This document shows positions 16,418 to 24,605 of a DNA stretch of 64,000 nucleotides, piece after piece. Made by a program: the position numbers and the translations under genes. A model generated the notes under the pieces. The model was not told where the DNA came from. It did not search any database and saw only the letters and a program-made list of their open reading frames with translations. Numbering within the stretch: position 1 is the first letter of the stretch; every line of letters starts with the position of its first letter. The stretch comes from Niameybacter massiliensis (lineage in GTDB: Bacteria; Bacillota; Clostridia; Lachnospirales; Cellulosilyticaceae), in assembly GCF_001282685.1 (NCBI RefSeq), contig NZ_LN875035.1, forward strand, positions 1,096,250 to 1,160,249. The letters run 5' to 3'.

Positions 16418-17567
16418 TCATTCTCCCCGCATCCCTTCTTAAATTATCACTTAATCGTATTCGTTCCTCTGGATGCTCAATTACATATCGCACCGCCTCA
16501 TACAATGCTTCTTCAGTTCCTTTAATGATCATCCCTGTCTGTCCATTTTTTATCTGCTCCTTAGCCCCCGTAAAATTCGTAGTAATAATAGGTTTATTGA
16601 GACATCTTGCCTCTGCCAATGTTAGACAGTATCCTTCATGTCTTGATGTTTGTACATATATATCTGCTTGATTCATATATGGATAAGGATTAGTCTTACT
16701 TCCGAGCAATAGAAAATCTTCTTCTAAATGATAGGCTTTTATAATCTGTTCATATTCCGCTTTTGCATTGCCATCACCAATGCAATACCATCTTACAGAA
16801 TATCCTTCCTCTTTAAGACGCTTTAGAGCATTTATTGCCAAATCTTGTCCTTTTTCTTTTGCCAGTCTCCCAACTGTCAAAAGCTTTATGCCTTTATATG
16901 TTGGATCTAGCTGAATTTCTTCACTTGCCAATTTATGTACCAATTTATCAGATACTATATTCGGAAAAGTTTCCACTTTTTTTTCATCTATACGATACAG
17001 ATTCAGTAATTTATCTTTAGCTTCATTAGACACAACAAATACTTTATTAAATTCCTTAAACAGCTGCTCATATAACTTTTGATTTGGACTTACTTGCCCT
17101 AAATCAAAATGAATCCATTGGACTTTAATTGGTGCCTCAACTTTATTTAATATATAGCAATCAATAAGCTCGGTTGGCCCTGGATATGCAATAGCTATAT
17201 CAAAAGCCTGTGGATAGTGGGGAATACTTTTTAATAACTGCTTATGAAAAATCATGCGATTATTCGATAACTTTGTTTTATAATAACTCCATATAAATTC
17301 TACACATGGTATAATTTCTTTTTTTTCTAAGTATTTCTTTACTGTCTTATTAGGCGCCTCCATTAATATCGATTTAACTTGTGAAAACCACTGTACTTCT
17401 TCTACCTTAACCCACTTCGGCATAAGGTCAAGAAATCCCCCTTTTTTCTCAAGCATCAACACTGTTACGTCATACTCCGTTGGAGAAATTGTATCTAACA
17501 ATGAAAGTAGCGATTTCTCAACTCCACCAATATTCATGCTACTTACCATAAATAATACTTTCTTCAT
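16395..17567 (-). CDS. family 4 glycosyltransferase
   Basis: A 390-residue GT-B enzyme. N-terminal glycine-rich motif: MVSSMNIGGVEKSLLSLL. C-terminal donor domain: KLLTVGRLAKEKGQDLAI, then NPYPYMNQADIYVQTSRHEG with the E-x7-E motif region (EGYCLTLAEA). It belongs to a run of three similar GT4 genes that probably arose by duplication. It abuts the upstream gene (one base apart) and overlaps the flippase start. Donor and acceptor cannot be read from sequence. Confidence 0.9.
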   Translation of the reverse strand: MKKVLFMVSSMNIGGVEKSLLSLLDTISPTEYDVTVLMLEKKGGFLDLMPKWVKVEEVQWFSQVKSILMEAPNKTVKKYLEKKEIIPCVEFIWSYYKTKLSNNRMIFHKQLLKSIPHYPQAFDIAIAYPGPTELIDCYILNKVEAPIKVQWIHFDLGQVSPNQKLYEQLFKEFNKVFVVSNEAKDKLLNLYRIDEKKVETFPNIVSDKLVHKLASEEIQLDPTYKGIKLLTVGRLAKEKGQDLAINALKRLKEEGYSVRWYCIGDGNAKAEYEQIIKAYHLEEDFLLLGSKTNPYPYMNQADIYVQTSRHEGYCLTLAEARCLNKPIITTNFTGAKEQIKNGQTGMIIKGTEEALYEAVRYVIEHPEERIRLSDNLRRDAGRMNENTKCS

Positions 17568-18692
17568 CTAGTTCACTTCCTTGCCTAAAGCTAATCTAGT
17601 ATCTAACATCTCTTTTACTCCTTTATAGATAGCAGTAGCATTACAGTTAACTACACATCCATGCTTAACATTTTGTATCTGTTCCTTTGCCCCTGTAAAA
17701 TTAGTCGTGATAATAGGCTTCTCAAATACCTTTGCTTCTGCTAATGTAATACAGTATCCCTCATGTCTTGAAGCTTGCACATAAATATCACAAGCTTTCA
17801 TATATGGATAGGGATTTTGTTTTGCACCTAAGAGAATGAAGTCAAACTCGATACCATACAGATGAATACGTTCTTCACAAATCTCTCTATAGTTGCCCTC
17901 ACCTATACAATACCATCTAAATTTGTATCCTTCATCTCTTAACAACTTACATGCTTCAATACAAAGGTCCTGGCCTTTTTCCTCCGATAATCTTCCAACT
18001 GTTAAGATACGTATTCCGTCAAAATCATCTTCAAAAGCTTGTGTTTCTTCTGCTTGTTGTAAAATACGTTTTCGGGCTATCTTATTGTAAAATGTCGTTG
18101 TCTTATCTGCTAGACAAGGCATTTGGGTAATTAATTTCTCTTTTCCTTCTTCTGATACAACAAATATTCTAGAAAAAAAAGGATAATATTTCTTAGCAAA
18201 GTTCATATTAAAACCTATCTTGCTAATATCAAAATGAATCCACTGAATCTTAATTGTTGCCTGCACTTTTTTGACTATAAAATATGTAATAAAATCCATA
18301 GGTCCTGCAAATGCAACCGCAACATCATAGTAAGTATCTAATGATGGTGTATTTCTTAATACGTATCTAAAAAAGCTGCTTTGATTTCTAGTTATCTTTG
18401 ACCATAAGTATAATCCTAGCATAACAATGCTCTCTTTATATCTTTTGTTGATTACTAACTGCATGGTTGTTTGTAAAAGAGGCCTATTTAATAATACTTT
18501 TATATCTCCATAGTTTCTTAAGTACTGTATATGTACACCCTCAGGAATATCATTCAAGAATCCACCATACTTTTCAAGCATGAGTAATGTAATATCATAT
18601 TTATCTTGTGGCATTTCTTCTAATAAATTTAGAAGTGCCTTCTCCGTTCCTCCAATATTCATATTTATAAGCATAAACAGTACCCTCGTCAT
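17568..18692 (-). CDS. family 4 glycosyltransferase
   Basis: A 374-residue GT-B enzyme, close in plan to its downstream neighbour: MLINMNIGGTEKALLNLLEE at the N-terminus, RILTVGRLSEEKGQDLCI and NPYPYMKACDIYVQASRHEG in the donor domain, then EGYCITLAEAK. The C-terminal helix is shorter than in its paralogs. The gene directly abuts the next GT4 gene, so the two are probably translated together. Substrate unknown. Confidence 0.9.
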   Translation of the reverse strand: MTRVLFMLINMNIGGTEKALLNLLEEMPQDKYDITLLMLEKYGGFLNDIPEGVHIQYLRNYGDIKVLLNRPLLQTTMQLVINKRYKESIVMLGLYLWSKITRNQSSFFRYVLRNTPSLDTYYDVAVAFAGPMDFITYFIVKKVQATIKIQWIHFDISKIGFNMNFAKKYYPFFSRIFVVSEEGKEKLITQMPCLADKTTTFYNKIARKRILQQAEETQAFEDDFDGIRILTVGRLSEEKGQDLCIEACKLLRDEGYKFRWYCIGEGNYREICEERIHLYGIEFDFILLGAKQNPYPYMKACDIYVQASRHEGYCITLAEAKVFEKPIITTNFTGAKEQIQNVKHGCVVNCNATAIYKGVKEMLDTRLALGKEVN

Positions 18693-18704
18693 CTTACAAT
18701 CCCC

Positions 18705-19895
18705 TTAACCAATAAGTTTATAAAACTTTTGCAATTCTTCCGCATTCCCCTTCTTCTCCTGTTTTAGATATGCCACAATATGTTCATAGAGCTGTTGATT
18801 ATTGATAAGTTGTATGATGCCCTTATATACACTCTCATCATTCATATCTACAACCAGTCCATTTTGTCCCTCTATCATTTGGCTATATACTGCATCAAAT
18901 CTCGTTGTCACAACAGGTTTATTCAACATTCTTGCCTCTGCAATAGCAATACCAAATCCCTCAAATCTCGATGTCTGAACATAAATATCACATGCTTTAA
19001 AATATGGATATGGATTTGCCTTTACACCAAGTAGTTTAAAGTAATCTTCTAACTTATGCTCGATAATATATGTTTCAATTTCATCTTGTAATGGACCTTT
19101 ACCAAGTGCATACCATCTAAATTTAACCCCTTGTTCTTTTAATCTTTCACATGCTCTAAGAGCAATATCATAGCCTTTTTGATTTGCCAAACGTCCAACT
19201 GTTAAGATTCGTATTCCATCAAAATTATCATTAAAGCCCTCTTCTAACTCTGCCATCTCACTGATTAACTTTGCATCATTAATATCATAAATTACCTCTA
19301 CCTTGTCACCGTAGTTAGGAAAGGTTTCCAGTAAAATAGTTTGTGTGGATTCTGATACAGCAACGATCTTATCATATTGATCATAAAACTTTTCTTGAAA
19401 CTTTCTATCTTCTTCGTTAAGCCGATAGCTTACATTTACCCATGCATATTTATTCGTCGCATTAATCTTATCTGCAACATAAAAGGTTGGTACACCTTGT
19501 GCATAGGCAATAGCAACATCATAATGTTTTCTATTTTCTTCAATTGTGTTGCCTGCTGCTTCCCAAAATACACGTGCCTTCTGTGCATTACTTAAATTTT
19601 CTTTTCTGATCTTTCTAGAGTATTTAACACGTGCTCTTATTTCATTTATTTGTAATTTACTTAAAGATTGAATAATAGCCTGTTTAATACTCAAATTAGC
19701 AAACTGTGTGTACTCTAAAGGGGGTAATAGATTTACCGCCTTTGGTAAAATTTTTTCAAGTGCTCCTCCATACCCTAATAATTGGAGGTCTACATCAAAT
19801 TTTGTGTAGTCTATTAAAGATAACAATGTTGTTAGACTTTTTTCTGCACCTGCACAGTGTAGCGAATCTATTGTAAATAGTACTTTTTGTTTCAT
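18705..19895 (-). CDS. family 4 glycosyltransferase
   Basis: A 396-residue GT-B enzyme and third member of the tandem set: FTIDSLHCAGAEKSLTTLLS at the N-terminus, RILTVGRLANQKGYDIAL and NPYPYFKACDIYVQTSRFEG in the donor site, followed by GFGIAIAEARML. The N-terminal acceptor domain differs most among the three, suggesting that the copies have diverged in acceptor choice. A 12-base gap separates it from the next gene. Confidence 0.9.
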   Translation of the reverse strand: MKQKVLFTIDSLHCAGAEKSLTTLLSLIDYTKFDVDLQLLGYGGALEKILPKAVNLLPPLEYTQFANLSIKQAIIQSLSKLQINEIRARVKYSRKIRKENLSNAQKARVFWEAAGNTIEENRKHYDVAIAYAQGVPTFYVADKINATNKYAWVNVSYRLNEEDRKFQEKFYDQYDKIVAVSESTQTILLETFPNYGDKVEVIYDINDAKLISEMAELEEGFNDNFDGIRILTVGRLANQKGYDIALRACERLKEQGVKFRWYALGKGPLQDEIETYIIEHKLEDYFKLLGVKANPYPYFKACDIYVQTSRFEGFGIAIAEARMLNKPVVTTRFDAVYSQMIEGQNGLVVDMNDESVYKGIIQLINNQQLYEHIVAYLKQEKKGNAEELQKFYKLIG

Positions 19896-19983
19896 TTACA
19901 TGCCCCCCCTTTGATCTATACTCAAATATCTCTTGATATAAGCCTCTTAATATATTTTATTGTTTACTACGTTATTTATAAAT

Positions 19984-20952
19984 TCACTTTATACTTATAA
20001 CCCTGTCGTAGTATTTTGGATTTAACCCAAATAGGAGTAATGCCATCTTATACTTTGTACTCATTAATGGGTTTATCAGTATCCCCCCTACATATCTTCT
20101 ATAATCCTTAACAACCTTATCTATATAGATAGGTGCATCCTTAACTTCATCTTTTAATAATATATAATTTCTTAGTATTGCATCAGCATAAAGCTGCTGT
20201 GTATAATACATTAATTCTTTTATTCCTTCTTGCTTTGCAAAATCCATCCTATGTTTCAAAGCAACTAATTTATCCAACTGCCTTACACTATAGACCGTAT
20301 GTAAAATACTATCCTCCCGTTGATAATAGCAATATAAAGGTGATGCTATATAGACAACGGAAGTTGCCGCACGAAATATTTTATGTGCAATATCCATATC
20401 TTCGAAAATCATACCTTCTGTGTATCTTATTTCTTTAAATAGTCGTCTACTATATAATTTATTCACAGCTAGGTTCCATAAAAAGGGTTCTTTATGTAAT
20501 TCTAATAAGACTTGTCTACTGGTGAACACCTCTTGATTGCTATATGGTATAACTCTATTTATCTCCTCTCTCATCTTTTCATATACTCTCTTAAAGTTGC
20601 ATACTGCTATTTCCACCTTATGTTTTTTAATGGCATTATACAATTGTTCATACATATCTTTCTCGATATAATCATCACTATCTACAAATCCAATGTACTC
20701 GCCACTAGCTATATCTAATCCAGTATTTCTAGCACTCGACAAGCCACCATTTTCTTTATGTATTACTTTAATTCTTGAATCCATTTCAGCATACTGATCA
20801 CAAATTTCACCACACCCATCTGGTGACCCATCATCAGCTAAAATGATTTCTAAATTTTTATAGGTCTGATCTAATATAGAGGTAATACATTTTTCTATGT
20901 AATCTTCCACCTTATATATTGGTACAATAATACTAATTAAAGGCTCTATCAT
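19984..20952 (-). CDS. family 2 glycosyltransferase
   Basis: A 322-residue GT-A enzyme with the classical EPLISIIVPIYKVEDYIEKC, EIILADDGSPDGCGEICDQY, NGGLSSARNTGLDIASGEY and FVDSDDYIEKDMYEQLY motifs (DxD-type metal site in VDSDD). The C-terminal helical region is typical of capsule and EPS transferases. It is 13 bases from the next GT2 gene in the same operon. Confidence 0.92.
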   Translation of the reverse strand: MIEPLISIIVPIYKVEDYIEKCITSILDQTYKNLEIILADDGSPDGCGEICDQYAEMDSRIKVIHKENGGLSSARNTGLDIASGEYIGFVDSDDYIEKDMYEQLYNAIKKHKVEIAVCNFKRVYEKMREEINRVIPYSNQEVFTSRQVLLELHKEPFLWNLAVNKLYSRRLFKEIRYTEGMIFEDMDIAHKIFRAATSVVYIASPLYCYYQREDSILHTVYSVRQLDKLVALKHRMDFAKQEGIKELMYYTQQLYADAILRNYILLKDEVKDAPIYIDKVVKDYRRYVGGILINPLMSTKYKMALLLFGLNPKYYDRVISIK

Positions 20953-20965
20953 TTTTATCCACCTC

Positions 20966-21940
20966 TTATGCTAAATGTTTTATTATATACATATATACTT
21001 TAGGGCTATAGCTGAATATTTGTATAAGTATCTGCTGCTTCTTAGTAAGCATAGTATTTTCTTTTAAGCTACTTTTTTGTTTTCTAATACGTTGTTTTAA
21101 ATTCTGTAAGATTACTTGATCCGTATTCTCTTCTACTAATAAGGTATTCATAATATCAAAAAATCTTAATGCATATGCACATTCGGCGTCCATTTGAAGA
21201 TTAGGATATTGTTTATTTATAAACTGGATAATATCTTCTCCAGCATTAAGGATTTCTAGATTTTTTTCACTAAAACTTCTATGCACAATGCTTCCTTCTC
21301 GTTGTAGATAATAATACAGCGTTAAGTGTACATATTTAACTTTGTGTGCCTGAGCAATCGCTCTATAGGTAAAAAAATTATCCTCATATATCTTTCCCAC
21401 TGGAAATAAGACTGTTTTGACCAATTCACGCTTAAAGACCTTATTACATACACTATGTCTATATAACTGCCCTTTTAATAACTGTCGTAATGCCTCTTCC
21501 GTTTGCATCTCTCTTGTTTCGTATGTAGAAATATTTAACATTTTTGGCGGTCTGCCCTCAGCATAACATTGGTACCTACAAATACCAATCTCACTTTGTG
21601 ATTGTTCCACTTCATTTAGCAAAATGGTATACATCTGTGGATGGATTGTATCATCACTATCCACAAAACCTATATACCTTCCTCTACTAAGCGAAATCCC
21701 CACATTTCTTGCACCACCTAATCCTACATTTTTTTGATGAATCACCTGAAGTCTACTATCTAATTCTTGATAATCATCACATAGTTCACCCGACTTATCT
21801 GTTGAGCCATCATCAACTAGAATGACCTCAAAATCATTAAAGGTTTGATTCAGTATTGATTCTATGCACTTAGGTAAGTATTTCTCCACATTGTAAACTG
21901 GTACAATAATACTTAATATAGGTTGTTTGTTAGTCTCCAT
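20966..21940 (-). CDS. family 2 glycosyltransferase
   Basis: A GT-A enzyme of about 324 residues with ILSIIVPVYNVEKYLPKCI, FEVILVDDGSTDKSGELCDD, LGGARNVGISLSRGRYIGFV and the metal site VDSDD. The start is placed at the ATG at 21940, since AGAGGTG lies 6 bases before it; a GTG at 21949 forms part of that site. It is followed by another GT2 gene and preceded closely by the CDP-glycerol gene. Confidence 0.92.
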   Translation of the reverse strand: METNKQPILSIIVPVYNVEKYLPKCIESILNQTFNDFEVILVDDGSTDKSGELCDDYQELDSRLQVIHQKNVGLGGARNVGISLSRGRYIGFVDSDDTIHPQMYTILLNEVEQSQSEIGICRYQCYAEGRPPKMLNISTYETREMQTEEALRQLLKGQLYRHSVCNKVFKRELVKTVLFPVGKIYEDNFFTYRAIAQAHKVKYVHLTLYYYLQREGSIVHRSFSEKNLEILNAGEDIIQFINKQYPNLQMDAECAYALRFFDIMNTLLVEENTDQVILQNLKQRIRKQKSSLKENTMLTKKQQILIQIFSYSPKVYMYIIKHLA

Positions 21941-21954
21941 TGTATTCACCTCTT

Positions 21955-22395
21955 TTAACCAATCTTGCCTTCCCCTGTAATAATATTAAGTGTTTCTCTA
22001 AGCTGAGTTGATGAAGTCTCTTTTGTGTATGGAAGGTAGACAACATCTACCCCACGTTTATTAAATTCTTTTTCATATTGATCCCATTGAGGTGTATTTT
22101 TCCAATCATCTCCTACAAAAACTACATCAAAGTGTAACTTTTCTTGTGCTTTAAGCTTATCCATGTTATCTTGCTTGACTACTTGGTCAACATAGCGTAT
22201 ACCTGCTACTATATCTCTTCTTTCTTCAAATGGAATAACAACTTGTTTATTTTTATAATTTCTTACCAGTTCATCTGAGCTTACACCAACGATTAGTGTA
22301 TCGCATTGTGTCTTTGCTTTTCTTAAGATATTGAGGTGCCCAATATGAAATAAGTCAAACACGCCTGTCGTATATCCAACTTGATAATGTTTCAT
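21955..22395 (-). CDS. tagD: glycerol-3-phosphate cytidylyltransferase
   Basis: A 146-residue TagD-type nucleotidyltransferase. It has YTTGVFDLFHIGHLNILRKA with the HxGH nucleotide-binding motif, VGVSSDEL, and near the C-terminus TKETSSTQLRE matching the family's substrate motif R-T-x-G-I-S-T-T in degenerate form. It makes CDP-glycerol from CTP and glycerol-3-phosphate. GGGGAG precedes the ATG at 22395; a longer frame overlaps the upstream gene and is not needed. The neighbouring glycerophosphotransferase uses the product, so the polysaccharide probably carries glycerol phosphate. Confidence 0.93.
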   Translation of the reverse strand: MKHYQVGYTTGVFDLFHIGHLNILRKAKTQCDTLIVGVSSDELVRNYKNKQVVIPFEERRDIVAGIRYVDQVVKQDNMDKLKAQEKLHFDVVFVGDDWKNTPQWDQYEKEFNKRGVDVVYLPYTKETSSTQLRETLNIITGEGKIG

Positions 22396-22417
22396 TTTTT
22401 TATCTCCCCTATTCCCT

Positions 22418-23569
22418 TTACATAATCTTTGTAATATACTCTGCCAACTGTTTACATGCATCCCCTTGTTCAAAACTCCCTATTTTTTCATCAAAATACT
22501 CGAGTGCCTCTTCATATGCTACTGCATCAAATGTCAATATGCATGTGTTTAAGGCTTCCTTGTCTTCTGCAATTCCAAAAGGCAACGCCTTTACATCAAA
22601 ATACAATCCTCTATCATTTGTAATATACGTCTCAAGGTCTGGAACATATAAAAAACAAGGCCGTTTTGTAAAGCTAAAATCAAACATGAGAGATGAATAA
22701 TCGCTAATAAGTACATCCGTCACTGCTAGTAGCTCCTGTATGTCTTCCCATTTGCTTGCATCTCTTAGATTTTCTGACCACACTATGTGTAAATCATCTG
22801 AATTGAGGTGTGGATGCAAACGAATAAGTATACTCCATTTCCCTGGCCATTTCTTTTCAAGTGTCACTCGCAGCCTATCATACTCTAAGTCATATACGCT
22901 TAAATCATGACCCTTACGAAAAGTTGGTGCATATAAAACTATTTTTTGCATTGCATCAATACCCAAAGCTTCTTTTATTTTTTCTTGGTGTACCCGATTA
23001 GGATTTTTCAAGTAATCATTTCTTGGTGTACCACATTCTAATATGGGTCCATCATACCAGAAAGCATGCTGGAAAATGTGTGTACTATAGGCACAACCTG
23101 ATATTAACAAATCACATTGTTGTGAATCCGCCATTGCCATTTCGATATAGTCCTTCCCCAAAGTCTCTATAGCATCTTTTTCTATTTGCTTAAGTCTTAA
23201 AGAGCTATGCCAAGTTTGAATATAGTATTGGCTGGGGCGCTTATGAAATTGTTTAGTCATTCGGTAATTAGTGAGAATAACCCTAGACGTGTACATCTCA
23301 TAAAAATATCGTGGGGTCATAACACGTACCTTACGCACTCCTGTTAAGGCTTCTTGGGCACCGACATCATTAAAAGCCCATACAATGTCCCAGTTGTATG
23401 TATCTTGATGTGCCTTTACGTACTCTGTTAAGTATTTTGGATTACAATCATACCCTTTGCCGTAGTAGCTCATTATAAATATTTTGTTCCTTTTAATCGG
23501 GCATAATTTGCTAAGTCGTATTAGGCATTCTCCCCCCCATTGTTTAATCTGCTGAATCCGTATTTTCAT
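22418..23569 (-). CDS. CDP-glycerol glycerophosphotransferase (TagB/TagF-like)
   Basis: A 383-residue enzyme of the CDP-glycerol:glycerophosphotransferase family. The motifs are YIQTWHSSLRLKQIEKDA, GTPRNDYLKNPNR, VLYAPTFRKGHD and the C-terminal DVLISDYSSLMFDFSFTKRP, which contain the family's catalytic His and nucleotide-binding residues. It lacks the long N-terminal region of TagF polymerases, so it may add single glycerol-phosphate groups. The start at 23569 forms an ATGA overlap with the preceding stop, with AAGGAG 8 bases before. It acts with TagD two genes on. Confidence 0.92.
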   Translation of the reverse strand: MKIRIQQIKQWGGECLIRLSKLCPIKRNKIFIMSYYGKGYDCNPKYLTEYVKAHQDTYNWDIVWAFNDVGAQEALTGVRKVRVMTPRYFYEMYTSRVILTNYRMTKQFHKRPSQYYIQTWHSSLRLKQIEKDAIETLGKDYIEMAMADSQQCDLLISGCAYSTHIFQHAFWYDGPILECGTPRNDYLKNPNRVHQEKIKEALGIDAMQKIVLYAPTFRKGHDLSVYDLEYDRLRVTLEKKWPGKWSILIRLHPHLNSDDLHIVWSENLRDASKWEDIQELLAVTDVLISDYSSLMFDFSFTKRPCFLYVPDLETYITNDRGLYFDVKALPFGIAEDKEALNTCILTFDAVAYEEALEYFDEKIGSFEQGDACKQLAEYITKIM

Positions 23570-24579
23570 GAGCATAGCTCCTTTCCATCACCATGTGAAA
23601 GTAACATGCGTTTTAACTTTTGTACCACTCTATATCCAATCAGACAATAATAATGAATATGTATACATCTAAGGTATGTTTTTAGCGTTTGGTTACCCTC
23701 GCAACATTTTTGTAGTTCCTGATAATTTGTATTAATATACTTACAAATTTCACGCCTATATTTTTTATTGTTAATCTGCTTTTTATAAAGAAATAGTAAA
23801 ACAAGTGACTCTACACATGCTCCTAAAAACTGCTGCTGCATTCCTAATGCAAGCTCTGGATAGTTATGAGATATAAATTTGTAACGTTCATGTAGACCTT
23901 CTAATCTATCCAGGTTTTTAGCTTTAAAAGTCCCCACTATACTCTCTGGGCGTTGAAAGTAGTATACAATAGGCTTGGCTAGTACGACGCACTTGTGTAC
24001 TCTTGAAAATACTTGATGCTGCCAAAAAATATCTTCAAATAACTTCCCTTTGGGAAACTTAATATCTTGAATGAGCGACCTTTTGTAGAGCTTACCCCAA
24101 GCAAAATTTTTAATACTTTCACAACATACTAATGCTTCCATAGCTTGAAAATGGTCAAGTACCTCAAAAGCCATATTTTCTTCCTTCATCCTGAACTCTT
24201 GGCTTATTTTATCTTCATAAGCATAGTACAACCCTCCTACTACAAGATCTGCATCTTCTTTTTGTATTGTACCATACAGGCTTTCTAATGCATCTGGCAC
24301 AATCCAATCATCACTATCTAGAAAAAAAAGATACTCTCCTGTAGCACTTGCCATCCCAACATTACGTGCATCGGATAGCCCCCCATTAACTTTATGAATC
24401 ACATGGATTCTACAATCTTTTTTTGCATACTGGTCTGCTATCTGTCCACATCTATCTATGGATCCATCATTAACTAACCAAATTTCAACATTGCTATAGG
24501 TTTGTTGAATAACAGAGTCAATACATCGTTTTAAATATGGTTCTACGTTATAAATTGGTATTACAACACTTATGAGCAT
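23566..24579 (-). CDS. family 2 glycosyltransferase
   Basis: A GT-A enzyme of about 337 residues: MLISVVIPIYNVEPYLKRCI, EIWLVNDGSIDRCGQIADQY, NGGLSDARNVGMASATGEY and FLDSDDWIV. The start is the ATG at 24579, which has AGGGAG before it; an earlier in-frame ATG would extend into the upstream gene. Translation is coupled to the downstream glycerophosphotransferase through an ATGA overlap. Confidence 0.92.
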   Translation of the reverse strand: MLISVVIPIYNVEPYLKRCIDSVIQQTYSNVEIWLVNDGSIDRCGQIADQYAKKDCRIHVIHKVNGGLSDARNVGMASATGEYLFFLDSDDWIVPDALESLYGTIQKEDADLVVGGLYYAYEDKISQEFRMKEENMAFEVLDHFQAMEALVCCESIKNFAWGKLYKRSLIQDIKFPKGKLFEDIFWQHQVFSRVHKCVVLAKPIVYYFQRPESIVGTFKAKNLDRLEGLHERYKFISHNYPELALGMQQQFLGACVESLVLLFLYKKQINNKKYRREICKYINTNYQELQKCCEGNQTLKTYLRCIHIHYYCLIGYRVVQKLKRMLLSHGDGKELCS

Positions 24580-24605
24580 TTCTTCTCCCTTTCTTTTGAT
24601 ACTAT